Positions 38,541-47,990 of a stretch of DNA of 64,000 nt are shown here, one piece after another; positions within the stretch are counted from its first letter, which is position 1; every line of letters begins with the position of its first letter. The notes under the pieces were generated by a model, which worked only from the letters and a program-made list of their open reading frames with translations, made no database searches and was not told where the DNA came from. The position numbers and the translations under genes are program-made. The DNA lies in the NCBI GenBank assembly GCA_002718995.2, contig PBGL02000007.1:36622-100621 (forward strand). Reading direction: 5' to 3'. This DNA comes from Methanobacteriota archaeon (lineage in GTDB: Archaea; Thermoplasmatota; Poseidoniia; Poseidoniales; Thalassarchaeaceae).

Positions 38541-39125
38541 ATGAACATGGTAAGACTTCTTTCCGTCCTTCCGGGGGCAGTGGGCGTAGTATGCGTATTG
38601 CTGGTCTTAGTTAGCCTTCTAGGAGTCGGTTTAGAGGATTCCAGGAGTGACGTACCGATAGTTCCCTGTACGGATGACTCGGTTGGTTGCCTAGTCGGAA
38701 TGACGTCGGAAGACCTCGAAGTCCCTAGTTCGTTCGTCCTTCTTGGAATTGACCTAAACATCGAGTGGGACGATCCTGATAGAAGTTGGATTGGGGTGAT
38801 TGAGAGCCCTCCTCCCGAGGGTTGCGAACCTGATTCTAACGGACTAACTTCCTGTACTTCTGAGGATTTTGATTATGTTGCAGGGGGGCCGAACTCCGAT
38901 GGAGGCGAGTTCGAATTCACCCTTGAGCCTGGCAAATATCGATTTGTCACTGCTGGCAAGGATGGTTCAACGCTGGACGAGCAGATAGTTACGATAAAGA
39001 CAAAAATTCACTTCTCGTCATTTGTGGAGATTGTTCTAGCAGGAGTCGGAATAATGTTACTTGCAGGAGCGGGGGAGATGGCATTCCCGATCAAGAGTCT
39101 GTGGAAGAAGTTCAGGGACTCCTGA
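38541..39125 (+). CDS. Hypothetical membrane protein with two TM segments and an extracytoplasmic domain
   Basis: N-terminal TM GVVCVLLVLVSLLGVGL and C-terminal TM IVLAGVGIMLLAGAGEMAF. Confidence 0.65.
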   Translation: MNMVRLLSVLPGAVGVVCVLLVLVSLLGVGLEDSRSDVPIVPCTDDSVGCLVGMTSEDLEVPSSFVLLGIDLNIEWDDPDRSWIGVIESPPPEGCEPDSNGLTSCTSEDFDYVAGGPNSDGGEFEFTLEPGKYRFVTAGKDGSTLDEQIVTIKTKIHFSSFVEIVLAGVGIMLLAGAGEMAFPIKSLWKKFRDS

Positions 39126-39170
39126 TGTATCCACAGTTTCCTTGAAGAACCGAATCATCTTGGGACGCGC

Positions 39171-39290
39171 ATGGCCGTAGAGAAATGTCCGGGGTGCGGA
39201 TCCGAGATCGATGTTGGGGGACTGCCTTCCTCCATCGGTGGATTCGACCTATATTGCACGGTTTGTGGACACAACTGGCACGTAGAGTGA
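39171..39290 (+). CDS. 39-aa zinc-ribbon miniprotein, absent from the supplied ORF track
   Basis: Direct translation MAVEKCPGCGSEIDVGGLPSSIGGFDLYCTVCGHNWHVE* with CPGC...CTVCGH pairs; fills the gap between neighbouring genes. Confidence 0.65.
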   Translation: MAVEKCPGCGSEIDVGGLPSSIGGFDLYCTVCGHNWHVE

Positions 39291-40358
39291 TCACTCGACT
39301 AGGTCAGCTCTTGGCCAATTATCGGGGAGTTTGAGTGGGTCGACTACTTCGTCCGCCGCGATCATCTCCACGAGAGTCGCTCGTAATTCCTCTACTCCAT
39401 CGCCACTTTCGGCGCTAACCATCAGTCCGGACCCCTCTGGTTGAGAGTCATGGAGATCGGACTTACTGTGAACAACTAAAATTGGCCTCTCAGATATCAG
39501 GCCTCTGACCTCATCCAGAAGATGTTCCTGTTCCGAGAGTGGGGTTGTTGAGGATTCAGTGGAATCAATCAAGAAGAGGAGGACATCGCCAACATTTTCC
39601 AACGCTGCAATTGCCTGCATCTCAATACTATTCCTTTCCGACATTGGACGATCAAGTAAGCCAGGAGTATCCACCATCTGATATTTCCTCCTCCTGTGGG
39701 TGAAGTGCCCCAAGTGCAACTGTTTGGTAGTGAAGGGATATGCAGCAACCTCTGGCTCCCCACTAGACAAAACGGTGATTAGAGCTGATTTACCGACATT
39801 TGGAGATCCGGCTACCACGATACATGGCTCCATTGAGTCGATTGAAGGGAGTGCCCTCAATGTGTCACGTGCCGCTCCTAGCCACTCTATCTCAGAAGAC
39901 ACTTGATCCAGGATTGAGGAAAACCTCCCATATGCCGCCCTTCTTGCCTGGTGGAATCCATCAATATCCCGCAGCCTCAGAATCTTCCTTTGAGTATCAC
40001 CGGCTATCGATCTGACTCTTTCAGCTGCCCACTGGATAGCCCCCAGGGACCTCCTATATTCATCACTACCTACTGCAGCTTCAACCAGTGCCTGGTCAAA
40101 AGACGAAAGAGCATTCAGGCTGGGCCACATTTCAACATATGCGATCAAAGTTGAGTCTATTACCGATGCTGCTGATTGTACCATCTTATTCATCTGCTTG
40201 CGGACTCTATGATACTTGTCCGGGTCCTCTACAGTATCCGGTTGCTTACTGGCACGCCTGAATGCTTTATCCAGGATCTCATCGGTCCTCAGGACCGTTG
40301 GAATCCTACGCCACTCGACCGATGCCATGCCTTCCCTCGGCCGCTCCGCTGTAACCAT
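39291..40358 (-). CDS. NOG1-like GTPase
   Basis: GSPNVGKSALITVLSSGEPEVAAYPFTTKQLHLGHF, VDTPGLLDRPMSERNSIEMQAIAAL, HSKSD. Confidence 0.92.
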   Translation of the reverse strand: MVTAERPREGMASVEWRRIPTVLRTDEILDKAFRRASKQPDTVEDPDKYHRVRKQMNKMVQSAASVIDSTLIAYVEMWPSLNALSSFDQALVEAAVGSDEYRRSLGAIQWAAERVRSIAGDTQRKILRLRDIDGFHQARRAAYGRFSSILDQVSSEIEWLGAARDTLRALPSIDSMEPCIVVAGSPNVGKSALITVLSSGEPEVAAYPFTTKQLHLGHFTHRRRKYQMVDTPGLLDRPMSERNSIEMQAIAALENVGDVLLFLIDSTESSTTPLSEQEHLLDEVRGLISERPILVVHSKSDLHDSQPEGSGLMVSAESGDGVEELRATLVEMIAADEVVDPLKLPDNWPRADLVE

Positions 40359-40438
40359 CCCTCTTCAAGTGAGCAGTTCATAGAAATTGGTGAGATCAGG
40401 AACACACTCCTTTTCTATGACGTTCCCCACGGAGGGGC

Positions 40439-40891
40439 ATGCCGGACATTGAAGAAGGGAGTATGGAGAGCAGTCTCCCAGATTGGGCCCGTAAAATTCA
40501 CGAGGCACATGGATCGCCATCTTTGGACGAGCTTCGGGATGTTTTCCATGGCCCACTCTCCGGCAGGAGGGCAGGCCTGAGGAAGGACGATCTGCTTGAG
40601 ATATTGATCGATTCAAGGGCCCTTCCTGAGGGGTCCGATAACTGGGTCAGGGGGATGTTGTTGGGGACAACCAGGAATGCGGTAGAAATTATGGATGAAG
40701 GAGGGGCATTCAGATCCATTGCAAGAGACGTGATTGTAGAAGTCAGGCTTCTAGCACATATGAGACTCCCCTACCTAGAAGACAAAGAGATGATGAAGTT
40801 CGAGAAGGAAGATATGCGCCGTCGCTCCATGATGCAGGAAAAGGCCGAGCAAATGGCTGACGGAAGGCAGGACAATAACCTGTGGGGATAA
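40439..40891 (+). CDS. Hypothetical protein
   Basis: 150-aa ORF, first gene of a run with 40894 onward; no family recognised. Confidence 0.6.
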   Translation: MPDIEEGSMESSLPDWARKIHEAHGSPSLDELRDVFHGPLSGRRAGLRKDDLLEILIDSRALPEGSDNWVRGMLLGTTRNAVEIMDEGGAFRSIARDVIVEVRLLAHMRLPYLEDKEMMKFEKEDMRRRSMMQEKAEQMADGRQDNNLWG

Positions 40892-40893
40892 CT

Positions 40894-41226
40894 ATGGAAG
40901 ATCTTGCAGAGAAGAAGTGTTTGGCTTGCGAGGGCGGGCAGCCCCCCCTTACAGATGATCAGATTTCTAGACTAATGCCGGGCCTTGATGAGAATTGGGA
41001 AGTTGTTGAAGGTCATCACCTGCAGAAAGAGTGGTCATTTCCAGATTTTTCCTCTGCCCTAGAATTCGTCAACCTAGCTGGAGGGATTTGCGAGGACGAG
41101 GGGCATCATGCGGACTTCGAATTGGGCTGGGGCAGAGTCAAGGCGTCGATCTGGACTCACAAAATTGATGGGTTGACGGAATCTGATTTCTTCTTAGCTG
41201 CGAAGTTCGATAGAATCGAACGGTGA
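40894..41226 (+). CDS. Pterin-4a-carbinolamine dehydratase family protein
   Basis: WEVVEGHHLQKEWSFPDFSSALEFVNLAGGICEDEGHHADFELGWGRVKASIWTHKIDGLTESDFFLAAKFD. Confidence 0.9.
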   Translation: MEDLAEKKCLACEGGQPPLTDDQISRLMPGLDENWEVVEGHHLQKEWSFPDFSSALEFVNLAGGICEDEGHHADFELGWGRVKASIWTHKIDGLTESDFFLAAKFDRIER

Positions 41227-41798
41227 TGTGGATGAGTGGGGTTCAGGAAGCAATTACCTCGAGGCGAACCATATACAGGTATAGCACTAGGGAAGTTGAT
41301 TCAAGATTCTTAGAAATGGGCTTTGAGGCGGCTCGTAATGCGCCTTGCCACAAGAATACTCATCCATGGAGATTCTACGTAATGGGAATGGACTCCCGGA
41401 ATACACTAATTCCGGAGATAAAGAGGCTAGCTGTAAAAAAATACGCAGGTGAAGACGATTCAGATGAAATAGTCACTAGGGCAATCAACAAGATACTCTC
41501 CCCCCCAGTACTAATTTGTGTAACTACCTCATTGAGTCCAGATGATAGTTTTAGAGAGGAAGAAGACTATGCTGCTACCGTATGTGCTACACACAATTTG
41601 ATTCTCTCACTTTGGGGGAATGGAATAGGTTCTCAATGGAGCACGGGGTCAATCACTCGTTCTGATTTGGCCTACTCGGCGATAGGTGCCATGAAGGACA
41701 AAGAAAGAATCATTGGATTCATCAAGATAGGATATCCAGATGAAATACCCTCAAAAAGCAAGAAGGGCATAGAAGAAATTAGGACTTATCTCCCTTAG
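41226..41798 (+). CDS. Nitroreductase family protein
   Basis: ITSRRTIYRYSTREVD...AARNAPCHKNTHPWRFYVM; NLILSLWGNGIGSQWSTG. Confidence 0.88.
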   Translation: MWMSGVQEAITSRRTIYRYSTREVDSRFLEMGFEAARNAPCHKNTHPWRFYVMGMDSRNTLIPEIKRLAVKKYAGEDDSDEIVTRAINKILSPPVLICVTTSLSPDDSFREEEDYAATVCATHNLILSLWGNGIGSQWSTGSITRSDLAYSAIGAMKDKERIIGFIKIGYPDEIPSKSKKGIEEIRTYLP

Positions 41799-41823
41799 TC
41801 ATCAATATGGAAAATTTGCAGGA

Positions 41824-42855
41824 GTGAAAAGAATGCGAAAAGTCATCTATCCAAGAACGGGGGGTGTTGACTCGATTGAGATAGTTGAGTGCCCGGAACC
41901 CACCCCAGGTCCTAAGCAGGTAAGAGTGAGGATTCATCGTGCGGGGATCAACTTCGCCGATCTCATGATGAGGCAGGGGCTCTATGGCTCTAATCCAGAC
42001 CCTCCTTTCACCCCTGGCTACGAAGCTTCAGGAGAGGTGGTTGAGGTTGGGAGCGAGGTTGCATCACTATCATGTGGAGACAGGGTTCTAGCAATGACTG
42101 GTTTTGGTGGATACTCAGAACAGGTAGTTTTGGATTCCAACAGAGTGATAAAAATTCCTGATTCGGTAACCTACGACCAAGCAGCTGCTATACCTGTGAC
42201 CTATGGGACGGCGTTCCACATGCTGGTACATCTGGGCGGAATCACATCTGGTGATACGGTATTGGTTCACCATGCTGCTGGAGGAGTTGGCACAGCAGTA
42301 GCTCAGATATCCAAGGCTTACGGGGCCTCACTAGTTATTGGGACCGCTTCAACACCGAAGAAAGAATTCGTTGAATCGATGGGCGTCACCTTCGTCGATA
42401 GGGATTCCGAAGATTTCGTCGGGGTGTGTAAAGAAATGACAGCAGGGAGGGGGGTTCACCATGCATTGGACCCAGTAGCTGGCAGCAATCTCATGGAATC
42501 CTACAAAGCCCTAAGGAAGGGAGGGAAGCTGTATTTGTTCGGCGCCTCTAATGCCGTCAGAGGTGACAAGAGATCGATTCTGTCTGCATTTAGAATGTGG
42601 CGGACGACCCCAAGATTCGACCCCCTGAAGATGATGAGAAGTAACAAGGCGATTTTCGGGGTCCACATGGGGCTCCTGGAAGATGAGTCCATTTTCAAGG
42701 GGCACCTAGCCACTCTCTCAGAAATGTTGCTAAAGGGGCAGATCGAACCTATTATTGACTCAGTGTGGAGGTTCGAGGACGTCGCAAAGGCGCAATTACA
42801 CATGCATAATCGGAAGAATCGCGGCAAGATACTGCTTGATTTCTCGCCGGAATAA
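41824..42855 (+). CDS. Zinc-type alcohol dehydrogenase-like / quinone oxidoreductase (MDR family)
   Basis: RAGINFADLMMRQGLYGSNPDPPFTPGYEASGEVVEVG, VLVHHAAGGVGTAVAQISKAYGA. Confidence 0.92.
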   Translation: MKRMRKVIYPRTGGVDSIEIVECPEPTPGPKQVRVRIHRAGINFADLMMRQGLYGSNPDPPFTPGYEASGEVVEVGSEVASLSCGDRVLAMTGFGGYSEQVVLDSNRVIKIPDSVTYDQAAAIPVTYGTAFHMLVHLGGITSGDTVLVHHAAGGVGTAVAQISKAYGASLVIGTASTPKKEFVESMGVTFVDRDSEDFVGVCKEMTAGRGVHHALDPVAGSNLMESYKALRKGGKLYLFGASNAVRGDKRSILSAFRMWRTTPRFDPLKMMRSNKAIFGVHMGLLEDESIFKGHLATLSEMLLKGQIEPIIDSVWRFEDVAKAQLHMHNRKNRGKILLDFSPE

Positions 42856-42891
42856 TCAGGATCATCCCTAATTTTGCCATTGAGTGGAACC

Positions 42892-43317
42892 CTACAGCCT
42901 TACTGGCCTAGTAGCGCCACAAGCCTGACATTTTAGCAAAGTAGTTCGGTCTTCTTTGATGAATCCAGTATCTGGAGCTCTACACTGATTGCAGAGAATG
43001 TAAGTCTTGACATAGCTGACTAGTTTCTCTTTGATCCTCTTAGGCGGGACTCGTCCCTTCAACATGATACGCGACTGCTCCCTAGTACCCGAGGTGCCCA
43101 ATTCATTCAATAGATACTGGTAGACGTGATTAGAATCCCTGTCCATAGCATCGACGACGTCGGAGAAATTTCGTAGAATTGTCTGACTCCCCTCTATCAT
43201 GATGTCCGGTTCGGGCATTGTCCAGCGAGATCTCTGGCTAATTCCCTCAGGGATTCTATCACGAGCTCGATCCAGAAGGTCCTCATAATCGAAACCCGTC
43301 ATTGAATTGCCGAACAT
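42892..43317 (-). CDS. Translation initiation factor aIF2 subunit beta
   Basis: YEDLLDRARDRIP, RWTMPEPDIMIEGSQTILRNFSDV, YLLNELGTSGTREQSRIMLKGRVPPKRIKEKLVSYVKTYILCNQCRAPDT...LLKCQACGATRPV. ORF track start 43629; ATG at 43317 (or 43302) preferred. Confidence 0.93.
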   Translation of the reverse strand: MFGNSMTGFDYEDLLDRARDRIPEGISQRSRWTMPEPDIMIEGSQTILRNFSDVVDAMDRDSNHVYQYLLNELGTSGTREQSRIMLKGRVPPKRIKEKLVSYVKTYILCNQCRAPDTGFIKEDRTTLLKCQACGATRPVRL

Positions 43318-43384
43318 TGGGTCCCTTTTCACCCCACCGGATACCTCTCGCTCGGACAAGGTCAAAGTGAGGGCACCCATTGGG

Positions 43385-43840
43385 ATGGGTATGGACGAAC
43401 GATTGGAGGTCAAGGTAGCTAAGACTGAAGATGGGGCGAGGCTCCCTACTATGGGCAGTGAACATGCTGCCGGATGGGACCTGTATGCACTTGAAGACTC
43501 AGAGGTGCCTTTCAGAAAGAGCGTGAAACTGCGAACCGGACTCAAGGTAGCAATTCCAGTCGGATATGAAGGCCAAGTCAGAGCACGCTCTTCTTTGGGC
43601 TCGAAGGGACTGATTCTCCCCCATAGCATTGGTACTATCGATGCGGACTACAGAGGGGAGCTCTTCGTACTAATGACGTGGATCGGAGAAGGGGACTCCT
43701 ACACTGTGAAAGCCGGCGAGAGGATTGCCCAATTACTCATTTCTCCAATTCCGGAGATTACTTTCAGAGAAGTGGAGGAGAGTGGACTCGGCGAGACTGA
43801 AAGAGGCGAGGGCGGATTTGGCAGTACCGGTCGTTTCTAA
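43385..43840 (+). CDS. dut: dUTP diphosphatase
   Basis: GSEHAAGWDLYALEDSEVPF, VRARSSLGSKGLILPHSIGTIDADYRGELFVLM, GERIAQLLISPI, GEGGFGSTGRF. Confidence 0.95.
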   Translation: MGMDERLEVKVAKTEDGARLPTMGSEHAAGWDLYALEDSEVPFRKSVKLRTGLKVAIPVGYEGQVRARSSLGSKGLILPHSIGTIDADYRGELFVLMTWIGEGDSYTVKAGERIAQLLISPIPEITFREVEESGLGETERGEGGFGSTGRF

Positions 43841-43913
43841 TTACAATATAACCGCCCTTTTACCATATTCTATTCTCAATAGGTTCATAGCAATTGGAGT
43901 GGGGGAAAGGGCG

Positions 43914-44495
43914 ATGACGGACAGTGTCGACGAATTGCGGTCCAAGGTAGAGCAATATCGCTCAGATGGACTCAACACACAACAAATAGCGGATGAGATG
44001 TCCCTTTCTCAGACTACTATCAAATGGCTCTCTTCAGGAGGGGTTGGCTCTGAGGACCGTCCCGAAGACATCAGAATTGGGTGGAGATCCATAGCCGTTA
44101 AATCAGGAAGAATCGAGGCGATATCGTATGTTTTCTGTGATATTATCGAGGAGGAGATAGGCGAAGACGTCGATACTGTGGTTGGCATTAGTATCAATGG
44201 GATCGCTTTCGCACAGGCAGTCGGCGGGCAGATGGATCTTGATATTGCAATTAGTCGAAGTATCAGCGATGATGGAGGGGGGCACATATCAGAAGTGTTC
44301 GCAGCTGTTGAAGGGAAGCGATGTGTCGTCATTGATGACGTCCTGTCTGGAGGAACTACCATGACCAAGACCGTGAACAACCTGCGAGCGGCAGGAGCGG
44401 ATGTTAAACTCTGCTTGGTACTTGCAAACAAGTCCCATAGGGATGAGGTAGAAGGGGTTCCCCTTAGGGGACTTGTCAGAGTGGTAACCGTCTGA
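43914..44495 (+). CDS. HTH-phosphoribosyltransferase regulator (GfcR/PyrE-like)
   Basis: N-terminal HTH LNTQQIADEMSLSQTTIKWL; PRPP loop CVVIDDVLSGGTTMTKTVNNLRAAGADVKLCLVLANK. Confidence 0.85.
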   Translation: MTDSVDELRSKVEQYRSDGLNTQQIADEMSLSQTTIKWLSSGGVGSEDRPEDIRIGWRSIAVKSGRIEAISYVFCDIIEEEIGEDVDTVVGISINGIAFAQAVGGQMDLDIAISRSISDDGGGHISEVFAAVEGKRCVVIDDVLSGGTTMTKTVNNLRAAGADVKLCLVLANKSHRDEVEGVPLRGLVRVVTV

Positions 44496-44504
44496 GGAAG
44501 AGGG

Positions 44505-46076
44505 ATGCACTGGGCGGACTATACAGCGCAGAAACTCGCTGGACGAGGGAGTCCGCAGGTTGTGGTTTCTGGAATAACTCCCTCGGGAGAGTTCCACATT
44601 GGCCACCTCAGGGAGATACTAACTGCAGAGATGATACATAGGGCCTGCTTGGATTCAGGGATTCAATCCAGGTACGTTTTCATTGTGGACTCAATGGACC
44701 CCCTTCGTAGAGTATATGATTTCCTATCACCGTCTTATGAATCATACATTGGTGTACCACTAGCCAACATCCCAGCTCCTGACGAGAATGGCGAGCCTGA
44801 CGAGGAAGGGGGAAGTTATGCGGATTTCTTTCTGGGGCCATTCCTAGATGCCTTGAAGCAGATTGGAGTCGAGCCGGAAGTTGTCATGAATCATTTGACA
44901 TACGAAAACGGGGACTTTGCAGAGATGATCGACTCTGCTATCACGAATAGAGAGAAAATTCATGAAATAATTGAGAATGTTTCTGGAAGGGACCTCCCTG
45001 AAGACTGGTTCCCATACAACCCCCTTGGTTCCAACGGGAGTTTGGACGGAGTCAAGGTAACGGGGTACGAGAAACCGTTCGTACATTGGGTGGATACAAC
45101 AGGGACAACCGGCAAGTCGGACATCAGACTTGCTGAGGGAAAAATGCCATGGAGAATAGACTGGGCTGCAAGATGGGCCATACATGGAGTGACTTGTGAA
45201 CCAGCAGGTAAGGATCATGGCGCAGCAGGAGGCAGCTATGACACAGGAATACCCATTTGCGAACTATTAGGCGGAAAGCCCCCTGAGAAAATGGTCTATG
45301 AATGGATTCAACTGAAGGGCATGGGTCCAATGTCAAGTTCCAAGGGAGTTACGATAGGCCCGATGGAGGCGTTATCATTGGTGCCTCCGGAGATTCTCCG
45401 ATATGTCATTGCTAGAAGTAAGATAAACCGCCATATTGAATTCGATACGGGAACCGCATTATTCGAAATGGCTGATGAGTACGAAAGATTCCAGGTCCCG
45501 AATGAAGAAGATGGTGATCTGAGTAAGAGGCAGAGGATCGCACGAGATACCCAGTTAGGTGCGATGAGGCTTAGTCAAGTGGAAAGGGGATCAGATCCAG
45601 CTGATTGGATTGCTGGCGTTTCATTTAGGCATCTTTCCATGCTAGCCCAGATCAAATCGGATGATCAGGGAGTTTGGAGTTCTCTACAAAGAAGTGGTCA
45701 TCTTTCGGGGGAACCAGGATTTTCATTGAGGGGACGATTGGAAAGGATGAGGAACTGGGTCGACGGTGAGCACTTTCCTGAAGAGGCGAGGATAACGATA
45801 CAGAGTGAAGTAGATCGCGATATTGCTTCAGAAATCGGAAATGATTCGCGTGCATTCCTCGAGATGCTTGCTCGCGGGTTGAGAACATGTGACTGGGACG
45901 AGGGTTCAATAGGTGAAACGATTAGAACGAGTGCAGCCGATTCGGGCATTGAAAATAGGAAGGCATACATTGCCCTATACATGGTCATTCTCGGGAGAGG
46001 CTATGGCCCAAGAGTTAGCTCGCTGATGTCCGAGATGGATAGAGAATCTCTAATTGGAATTATTTCTAGCATCTGA
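44505..46076 (+). CDS. lysS: Lysyl-tRNA synthetase, class I
   Basis: VVSGITPSGEFHIGHLREILTAEMI, GPMSSSKGVTIGPMEAL, GKDHGAAGGSYDTG. Confidence 0.93.
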   Translation: MHWADYTAQKLAGRGSPQVVVSGITPSGEFHIGHLREILTAEMIHRACLDSGIQSRYVFIVDSMDPLRRVYDFLSPSYESYIGVPLANIPAPDENGEPDEEGGSYADFFLGPFLDALKQIGVEPEVVMNHLTYENGDFAEMIDSAITNREKIHEIIENVSGRDLPEDWFPYNPLGSNGSLDGVKVTGYEKPFVHWVDTTGTTGKSDIRLAEGKMPWRIDWAARWAIHGVTCEPAGKDHGAAGGSYDTGIPICELLGGKPPEKMVYEWIQLKGMGPMSSSKGVTIGPMEALSLVPPEILRYVIARSKINRHIEFDTGTALFEMADEYERFQVPNEEDGDLSKRQRIARDTQLGAMRLSQVERGSDPADWIAGVSFRHLSMLAQIKSDDQGVWSSLQRSGHLSGEPGFSLRGRLERMRNWVDGEHFPEEARITIQSEVDRDIASEIGNDSRAFLEMLARGLRTCDWDEGSIGETIRTSAADSGIENRKAYIALYMVILGRGYGPRVSSLMSEMDRESLIGIISSI

Positions 46077-46089
46077 AGAGGGATGTTCG

Positions 46090-46812
46090 ATGAGGACGGA
46101 TCACCTTCCCTTCCAAATGCCTCCAAGAAGCCACTCATTGAGCCAAGAATGGAGGAATCTGAGTTTTCTCCATTGGGAGGTGGCACCTGAAAGGCTAGAG
46201 CCATATATTCCAGATGGCCTTGAATTAGACACATTTGAAGGGAAGGCGTATGTTGGAACCATACCTTTCATGATGACAAATGTTAGGCCAAGACTTGCTT
46301 TCAGTGTACCTGGGGTTTCTACCTTCCCGGAATTCAATATCAGAACGTATGTAACGAGAGCCGGTAAGTCTGGAGTGCTTTTCATTACCCTTGACGCTCA
46401 GAGTCTTGTTACATGCACTTATGCTCCGAGGGCCTATGGATTGCCATACCGATATTGCAAAGGTGAGGTGGATGCTGATGGAGGAACCTACGTTTGGAAT
46501 AGCAGGAGAAAGGAAGGGGGAGTTGGCATCAAGGGTTCGTGTACGGCGATTGGAGAGGTAATGGAGGCTGAAAGTGGCACACTCGAGGAGTTCCTATTTG
46601 AGAGATATTGCCTATATACGGTCCATAAGGGTAAACTCTGCATCGCACACACCCAACATGATCCATGGAAGTTCAGAGAAGCTGAAGTCAGGATGGAATA
46701 TAACTCGCTGACAGGAATTTATGATTTTGGAATTGGGGATCTATTGAGGCCCGATATCGTACATACCTCGGAAGGGGTGTTGGTACACACTTGGTCAGTC
46801 GAGGAGGTCTAA
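46090..46812 (+). CDS. DUF2071 (YqjF-like) protein
   Basis: EWRNLSFLHWEVAPERLEPYIPDGLELDTFEGKAYVGTIPFMMTNVRP...FPEFNIRTYVTRAGKSGVLFITLDA. Confidence 0.88.
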   Translation: MRTDHLPFQMPPRSHSLSQEWRNLSFLHWEVAPERLEPYIPDGLELDTFEGKAYVGTIPFMMTNVRPRLAFSVPGVSTFPEFNIRTYVTRAGKSGVLFITLDAQSLVTCTYAPRAYGLPYRYCKGEVDADGGTYVWNSRRKEGGVGIKGSCTAIGEVMEAESGTLEEFLFERYCLYTVHKGKLCIAHTQHDPWKFREAEVRMEYNSLTGIYDFGIGDLLRPDIVHTSEGVLVHTWSVEEV

Positions 46813-46814
46813 TT

Positions 46815-47207
46815 TTGCAGATTGCAGAAGGTCGGGACGTCCTCCTTCTGGATGGCGATTGCGGACTCTGCCACAGGCTAGCACTTTTCATGGATCCCAG
46901 ACTAAATGAGGATGCGGATATTGCATATAGAGAGATTTCCTCGGATGAAGGTCAAGAGTTGATCTCGGAATTAGAAGAGTGGGAGAGACGGGCGGATACT
47001 GTATACCTCTTCAGGGATGGCAGAAGTTTCGTCAGATCTTCGGCCGCCATAAGGTGCTTGCTATACCTCAAGTGGTATTGGAGAATATGGTTCCCCATAA
47101 TGTGGCTAGTACCAGTTCCTCTCAGGGACATAGCGTACAGAATCGTAGCAAATAACAGACACAGATTCTTTGATAGACCTGAGGTATGTACCTTCAGGAT
47201 AGACTGA
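46815..47207 (+). CDS. Thiol-disulfide oxidoreductase DCC family (DUF393)
   Basis: VLLLDGDCGLCHRLALFMDPRL...FVRSSAAIRCLLYL; TTG start likely. Confidence 0.85.
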   Translation: MQIAEGRDVLLLDGDCGLCHRLALFMDPRLNEDADIAYREISSDEGQELISELEEWERRADTVYLFRDGRSFVRSSAAIRCLLYLKWYWRIWFPIMWLVPVPLRDIAYRIVANNRHRFFDRPEVCTFRID

Positions 47208-47223
47208 TTGATGGTGTTTTAGA

Positions 47224-47988
47224 ATGAAGATTAGGCTTCATCAATTCCTATCAAAAAGTGGGAGGTTCAAGTCTAAATCCGAAGTCAAGAACGCCATATG
47301 GGAAGGTTACATTTCCATAAATGGAAGAATAATCAAGGACATAGCATACGAATTCAATCCACGAAAGAGAGTCGTCTCATTCAGAGGGGAGACGCTTGAA
47401 CTTCCTAATGAGGAGAGTTATTTCCTCCTGAATAAGCCGCCAGGAGTGATTTGCTCGAGACTAAACAAACAGGAGGCCTCTCTTGGTAAGAAATCGGTTT
47501 TCGAGATTTTCAAAGATAGGGTGGAAGATAAGACGTATCAGAGACTTGTCACCGTCGGCAGACTTGATGAGTTCACTACTGGTTTCCTTCTAGTTACGAC
47601 GGACGGCGGGATCGTGCATAGAATAACCAATCCAGAAAGTGGGATAGGGAAAACATACAGGGTGGAGGTGAAATCGGAAATCAATGAAGGGCAGGCCAAG
47701 TCCATACGTGATGGCGTCAGAATTTCAGTTTCAGATGGGGAGCAGAGCGAGAATTATACTTCAAAGAAGGCCAGATTGACCATAGAAGGGAAATCCAGTG
47801 TCACATTGACCATAGAAGAAGGTAGGAAGCGAGAAGTCAGGAGGATCTTCGAAGCAGTTGGGAATGGGGTGTTAAGTTTGCATAGGATTTCCATTGGTGG
47901 GATGGAGTTATCTGATTATGGCCTTGGAGAAGGAGAATTCTGTGAGATCTCTGCCGAAGAAGTATCGTCAGGAGTTTTTGGTGAATAA
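47224..47988 (+). CDS. RsuA/RluB-family pseudouridine synthase with S4 domain
   Basis: RLHQFLSKSGRFKSKSEVKNAIWEGYISINGRII (S4-like), VTVGRLDEFTTGFLLVTTDGGIVHRITNPESGIGKTYRVEV, EGRKREVRRIFEAVG. Confidence 0.92.
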   Translation: MKIRLHQFLSKSGRFKSKSEVKNAIWEGYISINGRIIKDIAYEFNPRKRVVSFRGETLELPNEESYFLLNKPPGVICSRLNKQEASLGKKSVFEIFKDRVEDKTYQRLVTVGRLDEFTTGFLLVTTDGGIVHRITNPESGIGKTYRVEVKSEINEGQAKSIRDGVRISVSDGEQSENYTSKKARLTIEGKSSVTLTIEEGRKREVRRIFEAVGNGVLSLHRISIGGMELSDYGLGEGEFCEISAEEVSSGVFGE

Positions 47989-47990
47989 AA

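Noticed and set aside
43318-43629. N-terminal 104-aa extension of aIF2-beta in the ORF track
   Set aside because: Antisense to the dUTPase coding region; family start is at MFGNSM/MTGFDYEDLL.
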